From assembly GCF_028657195.3 (NCBI RefSeq), contig NZ_JANCPR020000026.1, positions 62,001 to 126,000 of the forward strand: 64,000 nt of DNA, read 5' to 3'. This document shows, piece after piece, positions 43,962-52,957 of the stretch. The notes under the pieces were generated by a model. That model worked only from the letters and a program-made list of their open reading frames with translations, was not told where the DNA came from and did no database searches. Position numbers and translations under genes: made by a program. The first letter of the stretch is position 1; every line of letters begins with the position of its first letter. This DNA is from Streptomyces iconiensis. GTDB lineage: Bacteria > Actinomycetota > Actinomycetes > Streptomycetales > Streptomycetaceae.

Positions 43962-45037
43962 CGGTCGTCTCCTCGCGGGCCGGGGGTGTCGATGTGCCGC
44001 AGGAGGCAGAACTCGCGCAGGGAGCCGGTCAGCAGCACGTCGCAATCGGCCAGAGCGGCCGGGCTGTGGGCGCCCAGGAGCGTCATGAGGTCTGTGAGCT
44101 GCTCCAGCCAGGCGGTGATCTGCTGGACGAGGGCGTTCACACCGCCGTTGAGGAGTGTGGTGAGGAAGCCTCCGGACGCGCCGGCGGCGTGGGCTCCCAG
44201 AGCGAGCGCCCGGGCGACGTCGAGTGGGTGGCGGATGCCGCCGGAGGCGAGCAGGGGCAGCCCGTGGCCGCGGGCGTCCAGCAGAGCCACTGGGGTGCTC
44301 AGGCCCCAGCCTTCCAGATAGGTGAAGTCGGCATCGGAGCGGCGGCTGTTCTCGATCCGGGCGAAGTCGGTGCCTCCACGCCCTGCCACGTCGGCTGCGC
44401 GGACGCCCATTTTGGCCAGTTGGGAGACGGTCCGGCCGCTGAGGCCGAAGCCGACCTCCTTGACGATGACCGGCACGTCCACGGCCGCGGTGATGGCCTC
44501 GATGGCACCGGGCCAGTGGCCGAAGGAGCGGTCTCCCTCGGGCATGACGGTTTCCTGCACAGCGTTCAGGTGGATCTGGAGTGCGTCGGCGTTCAGCAGG
44601 TCGACGGCCCGGCGTGCCTGTTCCGCGGTGGCGTTGGTGTTGACGTTCGCCATCACGAAACCGTCCGGATTGCATTCGCGTATGGGGGAGAAGGTTCCTG
44701 CCGTGGAGGAGTCCTTGAGGTAGGGGCTCATGGAGCCGGTGGCGATCGGCACGCCGGTTTCCCGGGCGGCGGTGGCCAAACCCCGGTTGATCTCGCCGGT
44801 CTTCGCGCTGCCGCCCGTCATCGCGTTGATGTAGAGCGGAACCGGCCACTCCAGTCCGCCGAACCGGGTACGCAGCGAGACGCGTTCGCGGTCGGTGCCC
44901 GCCAGGGCATGGTGGACGAAGCGCACCTCGTCGAACTGACTGGGCGGACTTGCCGTTTCGGTCGCGGTGTCTTCGCCGGTTGCTTGGTGCTGGGCGGTGG
45001 CGAGCCGCACGTGATCGTCCTTACGTGATCCGGTCAT
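43958..45037 (-). CDS. fni: Type 2 isopentenyl-diphosphate delta-isomerase
   Basis: 359 residues; interconverts IPP and DMAPP with FMN and NADPH. TIM-barrel markers: RKDDHVRLATAQ at the N-terminus, LYINAMTGGSAKTGEINRGL, IQIHLNAVQETVMPEGDRSF-type block (here QIHLNAVQETVMPEGDRSF), VIVKEVGFGLSGRTV, and the phosphate loop LLASGGIRHPLDVARALALG. GAGGAGGCCCCC precedes the ATG. It is separated from the phosphomevalonate kinase gene by 54 bp and overlaps HMG-CoA reductase by 4 bp. Confidence 0.94.
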   Translation of the reverse strand: MTGSRKDDHVRLATAQHQATGEDTATETASPPSQFDEVRFVHHALAGTDRERVSLRTRFGGLEWPVPLYINAMTGGSAKTGEINRGLATAARETGVPIATGSMSPYLKDSSTAGTFSPIRECNPDGFVMANVNTNATAEQARRAVDLLNADALQIHLNAVQETVMPEGDRSFGHWPGAIEAITAAVDVPVIVKEVGFGLSGRTVSQLAKMGVRAADVAGRGGTDFARIENSRRSDADFTYLEGWGLSTPVALLDARGHGLPLLASGGIRHPLDVARALALGAHAAGASGGFLTTLLNGGVNALVQQITAWLEQLTDLMTLLGAHSPAALADCDVLLTGSLREFCLLRHIDTPGPRGDDR

Positions 45038-45091
45038 GGGGGCCTCCTCGGTCCGGGAGGGAAGCGGGATGTGGGTACGGGCGGTGTGGGA

Positions 45092-46255
45092 TCAGGCGGT
45101 GCGGGGGATCAGGCGGTGTGCGGCCGTCGGGCCCGCCGCTGCGGATACGTCATCGGGGGATCTGGGCGCCTCGGTGACCCGCAGGGACAGCGCGGTGATC
45201 CCGGCTGCTGCCCAGCGCCTGTGCAGAGTGCGCGGGTCGGTGTTGCTGGGCAGCAGGGCGATGCCGCAGTCGCCGCCTCCCGCACCGGACGGTTTGCCCG
45301 CGCCACCACAGGCTTCGGCGGCCGTACACAGGTCCGTCAGTGCGGCGGTGAAGATGCCGAGTTCCGCCTCGTGGTCCAGGTCGGACAGCAGGCGGCGGCA
45401 GCCGCGGACCGCGGCGAGAAGCGCCTGTGGGTCATCCCGCTCAAGCGCGTGCACCGCCGTGCTCACGCAGTTCGTGCTGCGTGTCAGAAAACGGCTGCGG
45501 GCCGCGCTGTGCCACCACGTGGTGCGGGACAGGTGTCCGACGCGGGTCGAAGTGGAGGCCGGGCTGCCGCTCCAGCCCGTGTGCAGACTCAGCGCGTTCG
45601 GCGGAGGCAGGGCGCGTACGGTCAGCCCGGGCCACGTGGCCAGCAGCGTTTCCGCCACGCCGTCCCGCCTCAGGCGCCGCAGCAGCCGGGCGCGGTCCGG
45701 GGCGCGGTAGAGGATCCAGCCGCCCCATGTGCTGGCGGCGAGATCGGCGCCGGAGGGGCCGGTGTCCACGCGGATGCTCGCCAGCAGAGCCAGACGCAGG
45801 CGCAGTTCCGGCGGCATCGGCATACCGCAGAAGTCCGTCATCGCGGTGACGGCCGCAACCGTCACCGCACCGCTCGAACCGAGTCCGATCTTGGTGCCCT
45901 GCTCGTGCAGGTCGCTGCGGACCGTCAGACGCAACGGCACCGGCGCCAGCCCGAGCTGGGATCGCAGCTGGTCGACGACCTCGACGGCGGAAACCAGGTG
46001 CGCGAGGGTTCCGCGGAGGTGACGGGTGTCCTTCCGGTCGAGTGGGCCCAGCCCCGTCCGGCCACGGAACATCCGTACCTCGTGCGGCAGGAGATCGGTG
46101 GCGAGTACTACCTGAGCGTCCCCGGGCGTCGAGGCTTCGACGGTGATGAACCGGTCCACGGCCAGCACGATCGACGGCTGCCCCGGCTCCAGTACGGCGT
46201 ACTCCCCGGCGACGAGGAGTTTGCCCGGCGCCCTGTGCGTGACCGCCGGCGTCAT
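45092..46255 (-). CDS. Phosphomevalonate kinase
   Basis: 387 residues, GHMP kinase. N-terminal APGKLLVAGEYAVLEPGQPS is the phosphomevalonate-kinase form of motif 1; GLGSSGAVTVAAVTAM is the ATP P-loop; GAGKPSGAGGGDCGIALL is motif 3. Its start overlaps the stop of the decarboxylase gene in TGATG, so translation is coupled. It phosphorylates mevalonate 5-phosphate to the diphosphate. Family length is normal. Confidence 0.93.
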   Translation of the reverse strand: MTPAVTHRAPGKLLVAGEYAVLEPGQPSIVLAVDRFITVEASTPGDAQVVLATDLLPHEVRMFRGRTGLGPLDRKDTRHLRGTLAHLVSAVEVVDQLRSQLGLAPVPLRLTVRSDLHEQGTKIGLGSSGAVTVAAVTAMTDFCGMPMPPELRLRLALLASIRVDTGPSGADLAASTWGGWILYRAPDRARLLRRLRRDGVAETLLATWPGLTVRALPPPNALSLHTGWSGSPASTSTRVGHLSRTTWWHSAARSRFLTRSTNCVSTAVHALERDDPQALLAAVRGCRRLLSDLDHEAELGIFTAALTDLCTAAEACGGAGKPSGAGGGDCGIALLPSNTDPRTLHRRWAAAGITALSLRVTEAPRSPDDVSAAAGPTAAHRLIPRTA

Positions 46256-47253
46256 CAGCGGACCTTCTTACGGAGCACGGCGCCGGGTCCGCTGCGGGCC
46301 ACCACTGCCGCACAGCCGGACTGCTTGCGCAGTTCACCGGCCACACGCTGGGCATCGCCGCCACCGCACAGCACCTTCACGTTGGGCCCGGCATCCATCG
46401 TCGCCCAGGCCGGCAAGCCGCGTGCGCGCATGTCGCGCACTCCTTCGAGCACCCGGTGCGAGGTGGGGGTCAGATACCGCACGGGCGGCACCGCAGTCTC
46501 CATGGTCCGGTGCAGGCCGAGTGCGTTGCGCTCGGCGATCTCGCCCACGGTGGCGATGTCTTCCCTGGCCAGCGCCTCCCGCATCGCTGTGACGTCGCCA
46601 CGGGTCGTGGCGAGCCAGTCGGGGAAGAGGGGAGAGGTCATCGCTGTGCGGCGCATGGCCTCGCGGCTGGAGACCGGCTTGGGCCCGGTCTCCACCAGGA
46701 CGGCGACCAGGGCGAGGTCCAGGTGCGCGTGCGCGAGCGGCTCGGCGTAGGAGGCAAGGTCGGGATCGGGGTCGTCGGACGCGCCGGAGTGCCAGAGGAC
46801 AAAGCCTCCGAAGATTGACCGTGCGGCGGACCCCGAGCCCCTGCGGGCCAGCCGGGACAGCGCCACGGGTTCCAGGGACAAGCCGTAGGCATCGGTCGCG
46901 GCGAGAGCGAGAGCCGCGAACCCGCTGGCTGATGAGGCCAGACCGGCGCCGAGCGGCACGGTGTTGCGGGTTTCCACCATGGCGCGCTCTGTCCTTCCGG
47001 CCCGCTCGCGGATGACGTCCAGGAAGGCGGTGATGCGCCGCGCCATCTCGCCCCGGGCCACGGCGCCGTCCGTCAGCACCGCGTCCTGCGTGTTCTGGTC
47101 GGTGAGTTGGACATGGGTGGTGGTGGGGAAGATGTCCAGCGTCATCGACAGGCTGTCGGTGCACGGCAGGATGAGGCGCTCATCACGCTTCCCCCAGTAC
47201 TTGACCAGCGCGATGTTGGGGTGAGCCACTGCCACGGCACCGTCACCCAGCAT
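46255..47253 (-). CDS. mvaD: Diphosphomevalonate decarboxylase
   Basis: 332 residues. ALVKYWGKRDERLILPCTDS is the family signature; LGAGLASSASGFAALALA is the GHMP P-loop; catalytic Asp lies in WATMDAGPNVKVLCGGGD. It converts mevalonate diphosphate to IPP. The ATG at 47253 (GAAGG ten bases upstream) is preferred to a GTG at 47262. The gene overlaps the end of mevalonate kinase by 11 bp and the start of phosphomevalonate kinase by 1 bp. Confidence 0.94.
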   Translation of the reverse strand: MLGDGAVAVAHPNIALVKYWGKRDERLILPCTDSLSMTLDIFPTTTHVQLTDQNTQDAVLTDGAVARGEMARRITAFLDVIRERAGRTERAMVETRNTVPLGAGLASSASGFAALALAATDAYGLSLEPVALSRLARRGSGSAARSIFGGFVLWHSGASDDPDPDLASYAEPLAHAHLDLALVAVLVETGPKPVSSREAMRRTAMTSPLFPDWLATTRGDVTAMREALAREDIATVGEIAERNALGLHRTMETAVPPVRYLTPTSHRVLEGVRDMRARGLPAWATMDAGPNVKVLCGGGDAQRVAGELRKQSGCAAVVARSGPGAVLRKKVR

Positions 47254-48430
47254 GGCGCTCACCCTTCGCGAGCGGAGCCCTCCAGCAGCGCGCGCCGTGC
47301 TCGGCCGTGAGCTGGGCAGCCAGCGCGTCAGCGGCCCGCTCGGTGGCCGTCAGGGCGATCACGCATCCGCCGAGTCCGCCGCCACTCATCTTGGCGCCCA
47401 GTGCGCCGGCCCGGAGCGCGGCGTCCACCAGGCGATCGGTCCGACCGGTGGTCAAGCCGAGGCCGGCGAGCAGCGTGTGGCAGTCCGTGAGCCTGCCACC
47501 CAGCGCTTCCAGGCGGCCTCGCTCCATGTCCCGCAGTCCGGCCCGGGTCAGCGTCGCCGAGCGGTGGAGAAACACCTCACGGCTGCCGGGGTCCCTCGCG
47601 AATCCGTCACGCAGCATCGCGACGGCCTTCCTGGTGCCGGCGCCGCTACCGCTGTCCGCCACGGTGATCCAGCCATCAGCGCCTACCGGCGGGTTGCTGA
47701 TGTGGCCGTCGGCCAGCAGCACCGGCCTGCGGCTGCCTGTGGCCAGTGCGTCGATGCCGCTGGCCCGGCCATGTGCCGCCTTCTCGGACGCCTGCACACG
47801 GTGGAAGACGGCGTCCGCACTCAGCTGCAGCCCGAGGAGATCGTCCAGTGCCAGGGCGAGAGAGCGAGCGCACGCCGCGCTGGAGCCGAGGCCGCGTGCG
47901 GGCGGCACACCGCTCTCGACCAGCACGTCCACCCCGGGCAACGAGCGCAGCCCCGCGTCCCGTAACACGGTCTCGGTGAGCGTCCGCAACCCTTCCGGTA
48001 CGGAACTCTCCTGGGTGTGCGGTGGCAGTGGCGCCACACCGGACGGCATGCCCGGCTGGACCTGAACCATCCGCAACCCCAGCAGCCCGTGCCCGCCCTG
48101 GTCACGGCGTACAACGCGGGCCCGGCAGCCCAACGCCGGTACGGGCAGCGCCAGGGCGGGGGCGCCGTAGACCACGGCGTGTTCCCCCAGCAGGACGACC
48201 TTCCCGTGCGCGGTCCCTGTGCCCGTGCCCGGCAGCTCGGCGTCCGGGCCGGCCCGCGGTTCCGGCTGCGGGTTCATCAGCTGTTCGGCGTCGGACGTGT
48301 TCTGCGCCAGTACCGCGTCGCGACGGCGAAGGGAGCTGGCCCTCCAGAGGATCTCCAGGACCACTTCGGGGCAGGTACGCATAGCGCCGAGGCAGTCGGT
48401 CAGCGCGCCGGTGCTTGGTGTTGCGCTCAT
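47243..48430 (-). CDS. Mevalonate kinase with unusual N-terminal extension
   Basis: 395 residues from the ATG at 48430 (or 397 from 48436). AGGAAAGG lies 9 bases before the chosen start. The GHMP core begins about residue 70: GTAHGKVVLLGEHAVVYGAP, then PPARGLGSSAACARSLALAL and LGAKMSGGGLGGCVIALTAT. The first 55 residues (TDCLGAMRTCPEVVLEILWR ...) do not belong to the kinase fold. An internal ATG at about codon 53 (MNPQPEPRAG) would give a normal-length kinase but has no ribosome site. First gene of the mevalonate sequence proper, 173 bp after the ACP gene. Confidence 0.92.
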   Translation of the reverse strand: MSATPSTGALTDCLGAMRTCPEVVLEILWRASSLRRRDAVLAQNTSDAEQLMNPQPEPRAGPDAELPGTGTGTAHGKVVLLGEHAVVYGAPALALPVPALGCRARVVRRDQGGHGLLGLRMVQVQPGMPSGVAPLPPHTQESSVPEGLRTLTETVLRDAGLRSLPGVDVLVESGVPPARGLGSSAACARSLALALDDLLGLQLSADAVFHRVQASEKAAHGRASGIDALATGSRRPVLLADGHISNPPVGADGWITVADSGSGAGTRKAVAMLRDGFARDPGSREVFLHRSATLTRAGLRDMERGRLEALGGRLTDCHTLLAGLGLTTGRTDRLVDAALRAGALGAKMSGGGLGGCVIALTATERAADALAAQLTAEHGARCWRAPLAKGERHAG

Positions 48431-48603
48431 GCTCATCAACCTTTCCTGGTGTGGACTGATCGCCATGCCCAGGCGGTGTCGCCCGTCGCCCCGGCGTACA
48501 GCTCAACTGCCGTACCGCGCCGCTACGGACAGGGGCGGGCCCCCAAGCGGGCGGATGCCCTCGGGTGGGGTCACCGCGGCCCCGGCCCTGGCCTGAAGGG
48601 GCC

Positions 48604-48846
48604 TCAGGCTTCCTGTGCGATCTCGGCACAGCGGGCCACGGTGGTGCCGTTCGCGTTGAGCAAGTCGTCGTCGATGGGCTTGCCCAACGCGTTCTGGAGT
48701 TTCTGTGCCAGCTCCGCGATCTTGAGGGAGTCGAGACCGAGGTCCTCCAACAGCCTGTGGTCCGGCTTCACTTCATCGACGGGCCGCTCGCTGAGGAGGG
48801 CAACGGTGTTCTGCACCTGCACCAGAGTGTCTTGATCGAGGGACAC
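48604..48846 (-). CDS. Stand-alone acyl carrier protein
   Basis: 80 residues, four-helix ACP with the phosphopantetheine site LLEDLGLDSLKIAELAQ (Ser40). Divergent from housekeeping AcpP (HKPD-type VDEVKPDHRL entry). It lies 45 bp after the KAS III gene and 173 bp before mevalonate kinase on the same strand. An ACP in a mevalonate operon is unusual. It may carry acetoacetyl or another acyl group made by the KAS III, or be part of a tailoring step. Confidence 0.88.
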   Translation of the reverse strand: MSLDQDTLVQVQNTVALLSERPVDEVKPDHRLLEDLGLDSLKIAELAQKLQNALGKPIDDDLLNANGTTVARCAEIAQEA

Positions 48847-48891
48847 GGTTTGCTCCTTGAATGAGAAGGTCGGGTCGGACGGACTCGGTCG

Positions 48892-49887
48892 TTACGGGCA
48901 CAGAACGACTTGCGCCGCATAGGACAGCCCGGCGCCGAATCCGAAAAGGAGCACGGGCTCGCCCCGGCTGACATCGCCCCTCAGCCGCAGTGAGTGCAGC
49001 GCGAGCGGGACGGAAGCGGCCGAGGTGTTGCCCGCACTGACCACGTCGGTCGCGGTCACCAGGTCAGGTGCGTCAACGCCCTGGCTCAGTGCTTCGATGA
49101 TGCGCAGATTCGCCTGGTGCGGCACGAAAGCCTGGAGGTCGGCAGGTTTCAGGTCCGCCCGCTCGCAGGCGGCTTGTATGACGTCGGCCAGTTGGGAGGT
49201 GGCCCAACGGAAGACCGCTTTCCCCGCCATCTCCATCCGGCCCGTCTCACCAGGGATCTTGATGAGGGCGGCCTGGGCACCGTCACTGCCCCACGCGACG
49301 GGGAAGATGGTGGGCTCAGCCGACGGCGCGACATAGGTCGCGGCTGCCCCGTCCGCGAAGATGGGACCGGTATTGCGGTCCTCGGGCGAGACCCAGTCCG
49401 TCATCCGCTCCGAGCCGATGACCAGCACGCCCCGCGCGGTTCCGGCCCGCACCAGAGCGTCGGCGACCGCCAATCCATGGCAGAACCCCGCACAGGCGGC
49501 GTTGAGATCGAATCCGGCCGATGCCGTGCAACCCATGGCTGCGGCGACCGACGCGGCCCCGTTGGGCATGGGAGACGGCATGGAACAGGTGGCAAGGAGC
49601 ACCACGTCGACGTCATCGACGGAGGCACCGCAGTCGGCCAACGCTTCCTTGCCCGCCGCGACGGCCATCATCACCACCGTCTCGGCATCCGTGGCGTGAG
49701 GACGTTCCTCGACCCCGACCCGCTTCGAGATCCACTCCGGACTGACACCGGCGGCCGTGGCCGCCTCCTCGTTGGTCACCACAGTCACAGGCCGGTACGC
49801 GCCGAGCCCGCCGATACGGGAACCGGCACTCGGCGAGCTGCCCGAAGCGGCTACGGCTGCAGCTTGGGATGCATATTTCTCGTCCAC
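48892..49887 (-). CDS. Beta-ketoacyl-ACP synthase III (FabH/NphT7-like)
   Basis: 331 residues from a GTG at 49887 with GGAG six bases upstream. The complete KAS III triad is present: Cys132 in NAACAGFCHG, His257 in PHQANLRI, Asn287 in AGNTSAAS. The ending GFGAGLSYAAQVVL is family typical. FabH-type enzymes condense acetyl-CoA with malonyl-ACP; the related NphT7, encoded beside the CL190 mevalonate genes, makes acetoacetyl-CoA from malonyl-CoA. Here it is paired with an ACP ahead of the mevalonate genes, so it may supply acetoacetyl units to HMG-CoA synthase (inference). The upstream gap 49888-50469 holds the likely operon promoter. Confidence 0.88.
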   Translation of the reverse strand: MDEKYASQAAAVAASGSSPSAGSRIGGLGAYRPVTVVTNEEAATAAGVSPEWISKRVGVEERPHATDAETVVMMAVAAGKEALADCGASVDDVDVVLLATCSMPSPMPNGAASVAAAMGCTASAGFDLNAACAGFCHGLAVADALVRAGTARGVLVIGSERMTDWVSPEDRNTGPIFADGAAATYVAPSAEPTIFPVAWGSDGAQAALIKIPGETGRMEMAGKAVFRWATSQLADVIQAACERADLKPADLQAFVPHQANLRIIEALSQGVDAPDLVTATDVVSAGNTSAASVPLALHSLRLRGDVSRGEPVLLFGFGAGLSYAAQVVLCP

Positions 49888-50222
49888 TTGACACTCCGAA
49901 ACGTTGCGGCACGAGGCACCCACGGCATGCGAGCCCCGATGACGTCAGGCCGGGCACCGTGGTCAACAGCGCCCCACAGCACGGCGGCAGGCGCCCCCGG
50001 CGCCTGACGACCGCCCGGGTGTCTGCCCCGGCACAGGCCCGCCCGACCACGGCTTTCCGCCACGAACAGTGCTGCCGACATCTCAGAAACCACCCACTGA
50101 CATCACGAGAGGGAGCGGGGACGCATCGGTCGGCGACATCTGGCCGGCCGGTCCGCCAAGAGGTGCGTATCCGTCGGGTGCCCTCCACGTTCTGCCGGAT
50201 CCCCTCGGCACCCTGATCCAGG

Positions 50223-50239
50223 CGTGAACGCGTTGAACG
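50223..50239. promoter_or_regulatory. 17-bp motif shared with the P450 upstream region
   Basis: CGTGAACGCGTTGAACG, identical to 57060-57076. It contains the near-palindrome TGAACGCGTTGA and lies 336 bp upstream of the KAS III start. Possibly a cluster-specific operator. Confidence 0.45.
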
Positions 50240-50469
50240 CCCGAAGCGCCGGCTCACAGGTGAGAAAGCGCTGGTCAGGCACCCTATGAACCTGAGCTGT
50301 GAAGCTGCGGGCATGGTTCCCCGACTCCTCGTCCGCGTCGAGTCGGGGGACGGCTTCCATGGGGCCGTGCTCGGCATCGCCCGCCTCCGTGACCCGGCCC
50401 GGACAAGTGACGGCCCATGGCCGGCCGACAGCGCCCTCGGCTCGCCGGCAATCACTGGCGGGACAGGGC

Positions 50470-51204
50470 TCAGACACCGAGGCGGCGAGTGCGCTCGCTG
50501 AAGGACCGCAGGGCCTGGGCGAGGTCGTCCCGCGTGAAGTCGGGCCACAGGCAGTCGCAGAAGTACAGTTCGGCGAGTGCGGCCTGCCATAGCAGGAACC
50601 CTGAGGTCCGGAACTCGCCGGAGGGACGGATGATGAATTCCGGATCGGGCTGCCCGGCGGTGGACAGCCGGTTGGCCAGTTCTTCTTCCGTCACCTGTAC
50701 GCCCCGGCCGTGCGTGACGTCCTCGATGATGGAGCGCACCGCGGTGAGCACGTCGCTGCGTCCGCCGTAGCCGATGGCGAGGTTCACCAGCATCCCGGTG
50801 TTGCGGTGGGTGTCCTCTTCGGCGTCCCTGAGCAGGCGGACGATGGACCGGGGGAGCAGGTCGGGGTTGCCGATGTGGTGCAGCCGCCACCGGCCGCTCG
50901 CGCGCAGCCGGTTGATGACGCCTTCGTCGATGGCGTACAGGTCCTCAAGTTCGGAGGCGGAACGCCGGGCGATGTTGTCGTCGGAGAGCATCCACAGGGT
51001 GACGAACTGGATGCCCGACTCCGCACACCAGGTGAGCACGTCGGGGATCTTGTCGAACCCGGTGCGGTGCCCGTCGGCGGTCGATTCCAGACCGTTGCGG
51101 CGGGCCCAGCGGCGGTTGCCGTCCAGCACGATACCGACATGGCGGGGCAGGCGGGTGCGCTGCTCCGCCGCCGGCTGGGTCGCGGAAGCTGTCGGAAAGT
51201 TCAT
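50470..51204 (-). CDS. cis-Prenyltransferase (UppS superfamily, short-chain-like)
   Basis: 244 residues. Catalytic loop HVGIVLDGNRRWARRNGLES (Asp28), FVTLWMLSDDNIARR (region III variant), and the signature IIRPSGEFRTSGFLLWQAAL with ELYFCDCLWPDF. DGNRRWAR is the form found in short-chain Z-prenyl synthases such as Rv1086-type, and E-F replaces the usual E-x-R in the RxSGEQR motif. A housekeeping undecaprenyl synthase would not be expected inside a terpenoid cluster. It may build a cis-configured C10-C20 diphosphate or an unusual head-to-middle product. SD GGAG precedes the ATG; 265 bp (51205-51419) without a gene separate it from the aldehyde dehydrogenase. Confidence 0.88.
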   Translation of the reverse strand: MNFPTASATQPAAEQRTRLPRHVGIVLDGNRRWARRNGLESTADGHRTGFDKIPDVLTWCAESGIQFVTLWMLSDDNIARRSASELEDLYAIDEGVINRLRASGRWRLHHIGNPDLLPRSIVRLLRDAEEDTHRNTGMLVNLAIGYGGRSDVLTAVRSIIEDVTHGRGVQVTEEELANRLSTAGQPDPEFIIRPSGEFRTSGFLLWQAALAELYFCDCLWPDFTRDDLAQALRSFSERTRRLGV

Positions 51205-51419
51205 GATCACGCTCCGATCGTTGCTCTGGAAGCCGTGGCGTGTGGCTCCGGCGCTTCGAGTAGGGCTGCGCGGTGGGTCGACTTCTCCTGCCTGGGGGAT
51301 GGCAGGTCGGGTACGTCTGTGCGGCGGCGGCAAAGGCCGGGGTGACCGCTCCGGCGGCCATCTCCGTGGGTCGATCGCGGTGACGCCGGAGGCCGGGCAG
51401 CATGCCGATCGCGTGCTGT

Positions 51420-52931
51420 TCACGGCTCTTGTGTACCGAGCAGGAGTGAGTGGGATTTTGCTTCCGAGTCGCTCGGCAGACCGATGGTGACGACTTTCTC
51501 TTCGGTGTAGTCATCGATCGCCCGGGGCCCGCCTTCGCGTCCGTTCCCGCTCTGCTTGCAGCCCCCGAACGGGTATTGCGGTGGAAGCACATGCCAGTTG
51601 TTGATCCAGACCTGGCCTGCTTCGAGTTTTTCTGCGATGTCGAGACCGGCTTGGGGGTTCGCGGTCCAGACGCCCGCGGACAGGCCGTACCGGGTGCCGT
51701 TGGCGATCTCTATCGCTTCCTCGACCGTCCGATAGCGCATGACTGCCAGGAGGGGCCCGAAGACTTCTTCCTGGGCGATGCGCATGGTGGAGGTGACATC
51801 GGTGAGGATGGTCGGCTCGATCCAGTGACCCCGTGCGAAGCGGGGCCCGGCGGGAATTCCGCCGCCGAGGGCGAGTCGGGCGCCCTCATGCTGTGCTTGG
51901 GTGATCTGGTCCAGCATGCGGTCCCGTTGCTGGGCCGAGATGACCGGCCCGAGGTCGGTGTCGTGGTCGAGGGGGTCGGACAGCCGTAGTGTTTTGGCTC
52001 GGACGATCATGCGCTCCACGAACTCGTCGTGCAGCGAGTCGGGGAGCAGGAGCCGGGTTCCCGCTTCGCAAGCCTGGCCGGAGTAGGTGAAGCAGGCGAA
52101 GAGGGCGCCGTCCACCGCCGCTTTGAGGTCGGCGTCATCGAGGACGATGTTCGGTCCCTTGCCGCCGAGTTCCAGGCTGACGTGTTTGATGTTGCCCGCG
52201 GCTCGTCGCATGACGTCGCGGCCGGTCGAGGTGCATCCGGTGACGGCCACTTTGCGGACGTGCGGGTGCTCAGCGAGTTGTGCTCCGACGTCCGCGCCGT
52301 CTCCCGTGACGAGGTTGAGGACACCGGGCGGAAGGCCGGCCCTTTCGCACTCGCGCACCAGCTCAACAACGGTGAAGGGGGCTTGCTCGTCGGGCTTGAT
52401 GACGACGGTGTTGCCTGCCGCGAGAGCGGGCGCGATCTTCCAGACGGACGCGAGGAGAGGGACGTTCCACGGCACGATCGCCGCGCAGACCCCGATGGGC
52501 TCGCGGTGCACGGCCCCCGCGGCGAGCACGGGTGTGATCAGAGGCCCGGGCCGCTGGAACTCGTATCGGTCGGCGAGGTCGGCCAGGTAGCGGAGGTGGA
52601 GGAGGGACACACCGATGTGTACGGCTTCGGCCAGCCGCACGGGGGCGCCGTTCTCACGGCTCTGGACGCGCGCCAGTTCATCCGCTCGCTGCGCCAGGCC
52701 GTCGGCGACCTGCCGTAGCAGTTCCGCCCTGTGCGCCGGGGATGTGTCGCGCCAGGTCCCCTGGTCGAACGCCGCTCGGGCCGCGGCAACGGCACGCTCG
52801 GTGTGCTCGCGAGTGCCCTTGGCAAGGGTGCCTGCCACCTCCTCCGTCGCCGGGCTGCGGACTTCGTAGTGGGTGTCGGTGTCGATCCACTCTCCGCCGA
52901 TGTACAGCGGTGCGTGGGGCATGGCGGGCAT
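51420..52931 (-). CDS. NAD-dependent aldehyde dehydrogenase
   Basis: 503 residues from the ATG at 52931, which has AGGAGGAGG upstream. Active-site Glu in SLELGGKGPNIVLDD and Cys in TYSGQACEAGTRLL; cofactor loop VAVTGCTSTGRDVM (G for F in FTGS). C-terminal FGGCKQSGNGREGG is typical of betaine/geranial-type dehydrogenases. It follows the alcohol dehydrogenase by 26 bp. The pair could oxidise a terpene alcohol through the aldehyde to the acid. Confidence 0.87.
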   Translation of the reverse strand: MPAMPHAPLYIGGEWIDTDTHYEVRSPATEEVAGTLAKGTREHTERAVAAARAAFDQGTWRDTSPAHRAELLRQVADGLAQRADELARVQSRENGAPVRLAEAVHIGVSLLHLRYLADLADRYEFQRPGPLITPVLAAGAVHREPIGVCAAIVPWNVPLLASVWKIAPALAAGNTVVIKPDEQAPFTVVELVRECERAGLPPGVLNLVTGDGADVGAQLAEHPHVRKVAVTGCTSTGRDVMRRAAGNIKHVSLELGGKGPNIVLDDADLKAAVDGALFACFTYSGQACEAGTRLLLPDSLHDEFVERMIVRAKTLRLSDPLDHDTDLGPVISAQQRDRMLDQITQAQHEGARLALGGGIPAGPRFARGHWIEPTILTDVTSTMRIAQEEVFGPLLAVMRYRTVEEAIEIANGTRYGLSAGVWTANPQAGLDIAEKLEAGQVWINNWHVLPPQYPFGGCKQSGNGREGGPRAIDDYTEEKVVTIGLPSDSEAKSHSLLLGTQEP

Positions 52932-52957
52932 GGTGGGACCTCCTCCTGTCATCCACG

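Noticed and set aside
42867..44849. A 660-codon frame that includes HMG-CoA reductase
   Set aside because: The part upstream of 43961 is antisense-type Arg-rich sequence overlapping the isomerase gene in another frame. The true start has a ribosome site at 43961.
48604..49887. KAS III and ACP as the housekeeping fatty-acid genes
   Set aside because: Housekeeping fabH and acpP lie together with fabD and fabF in Streptomyces; neither is here, and the pair is in front of mevalonate genes.
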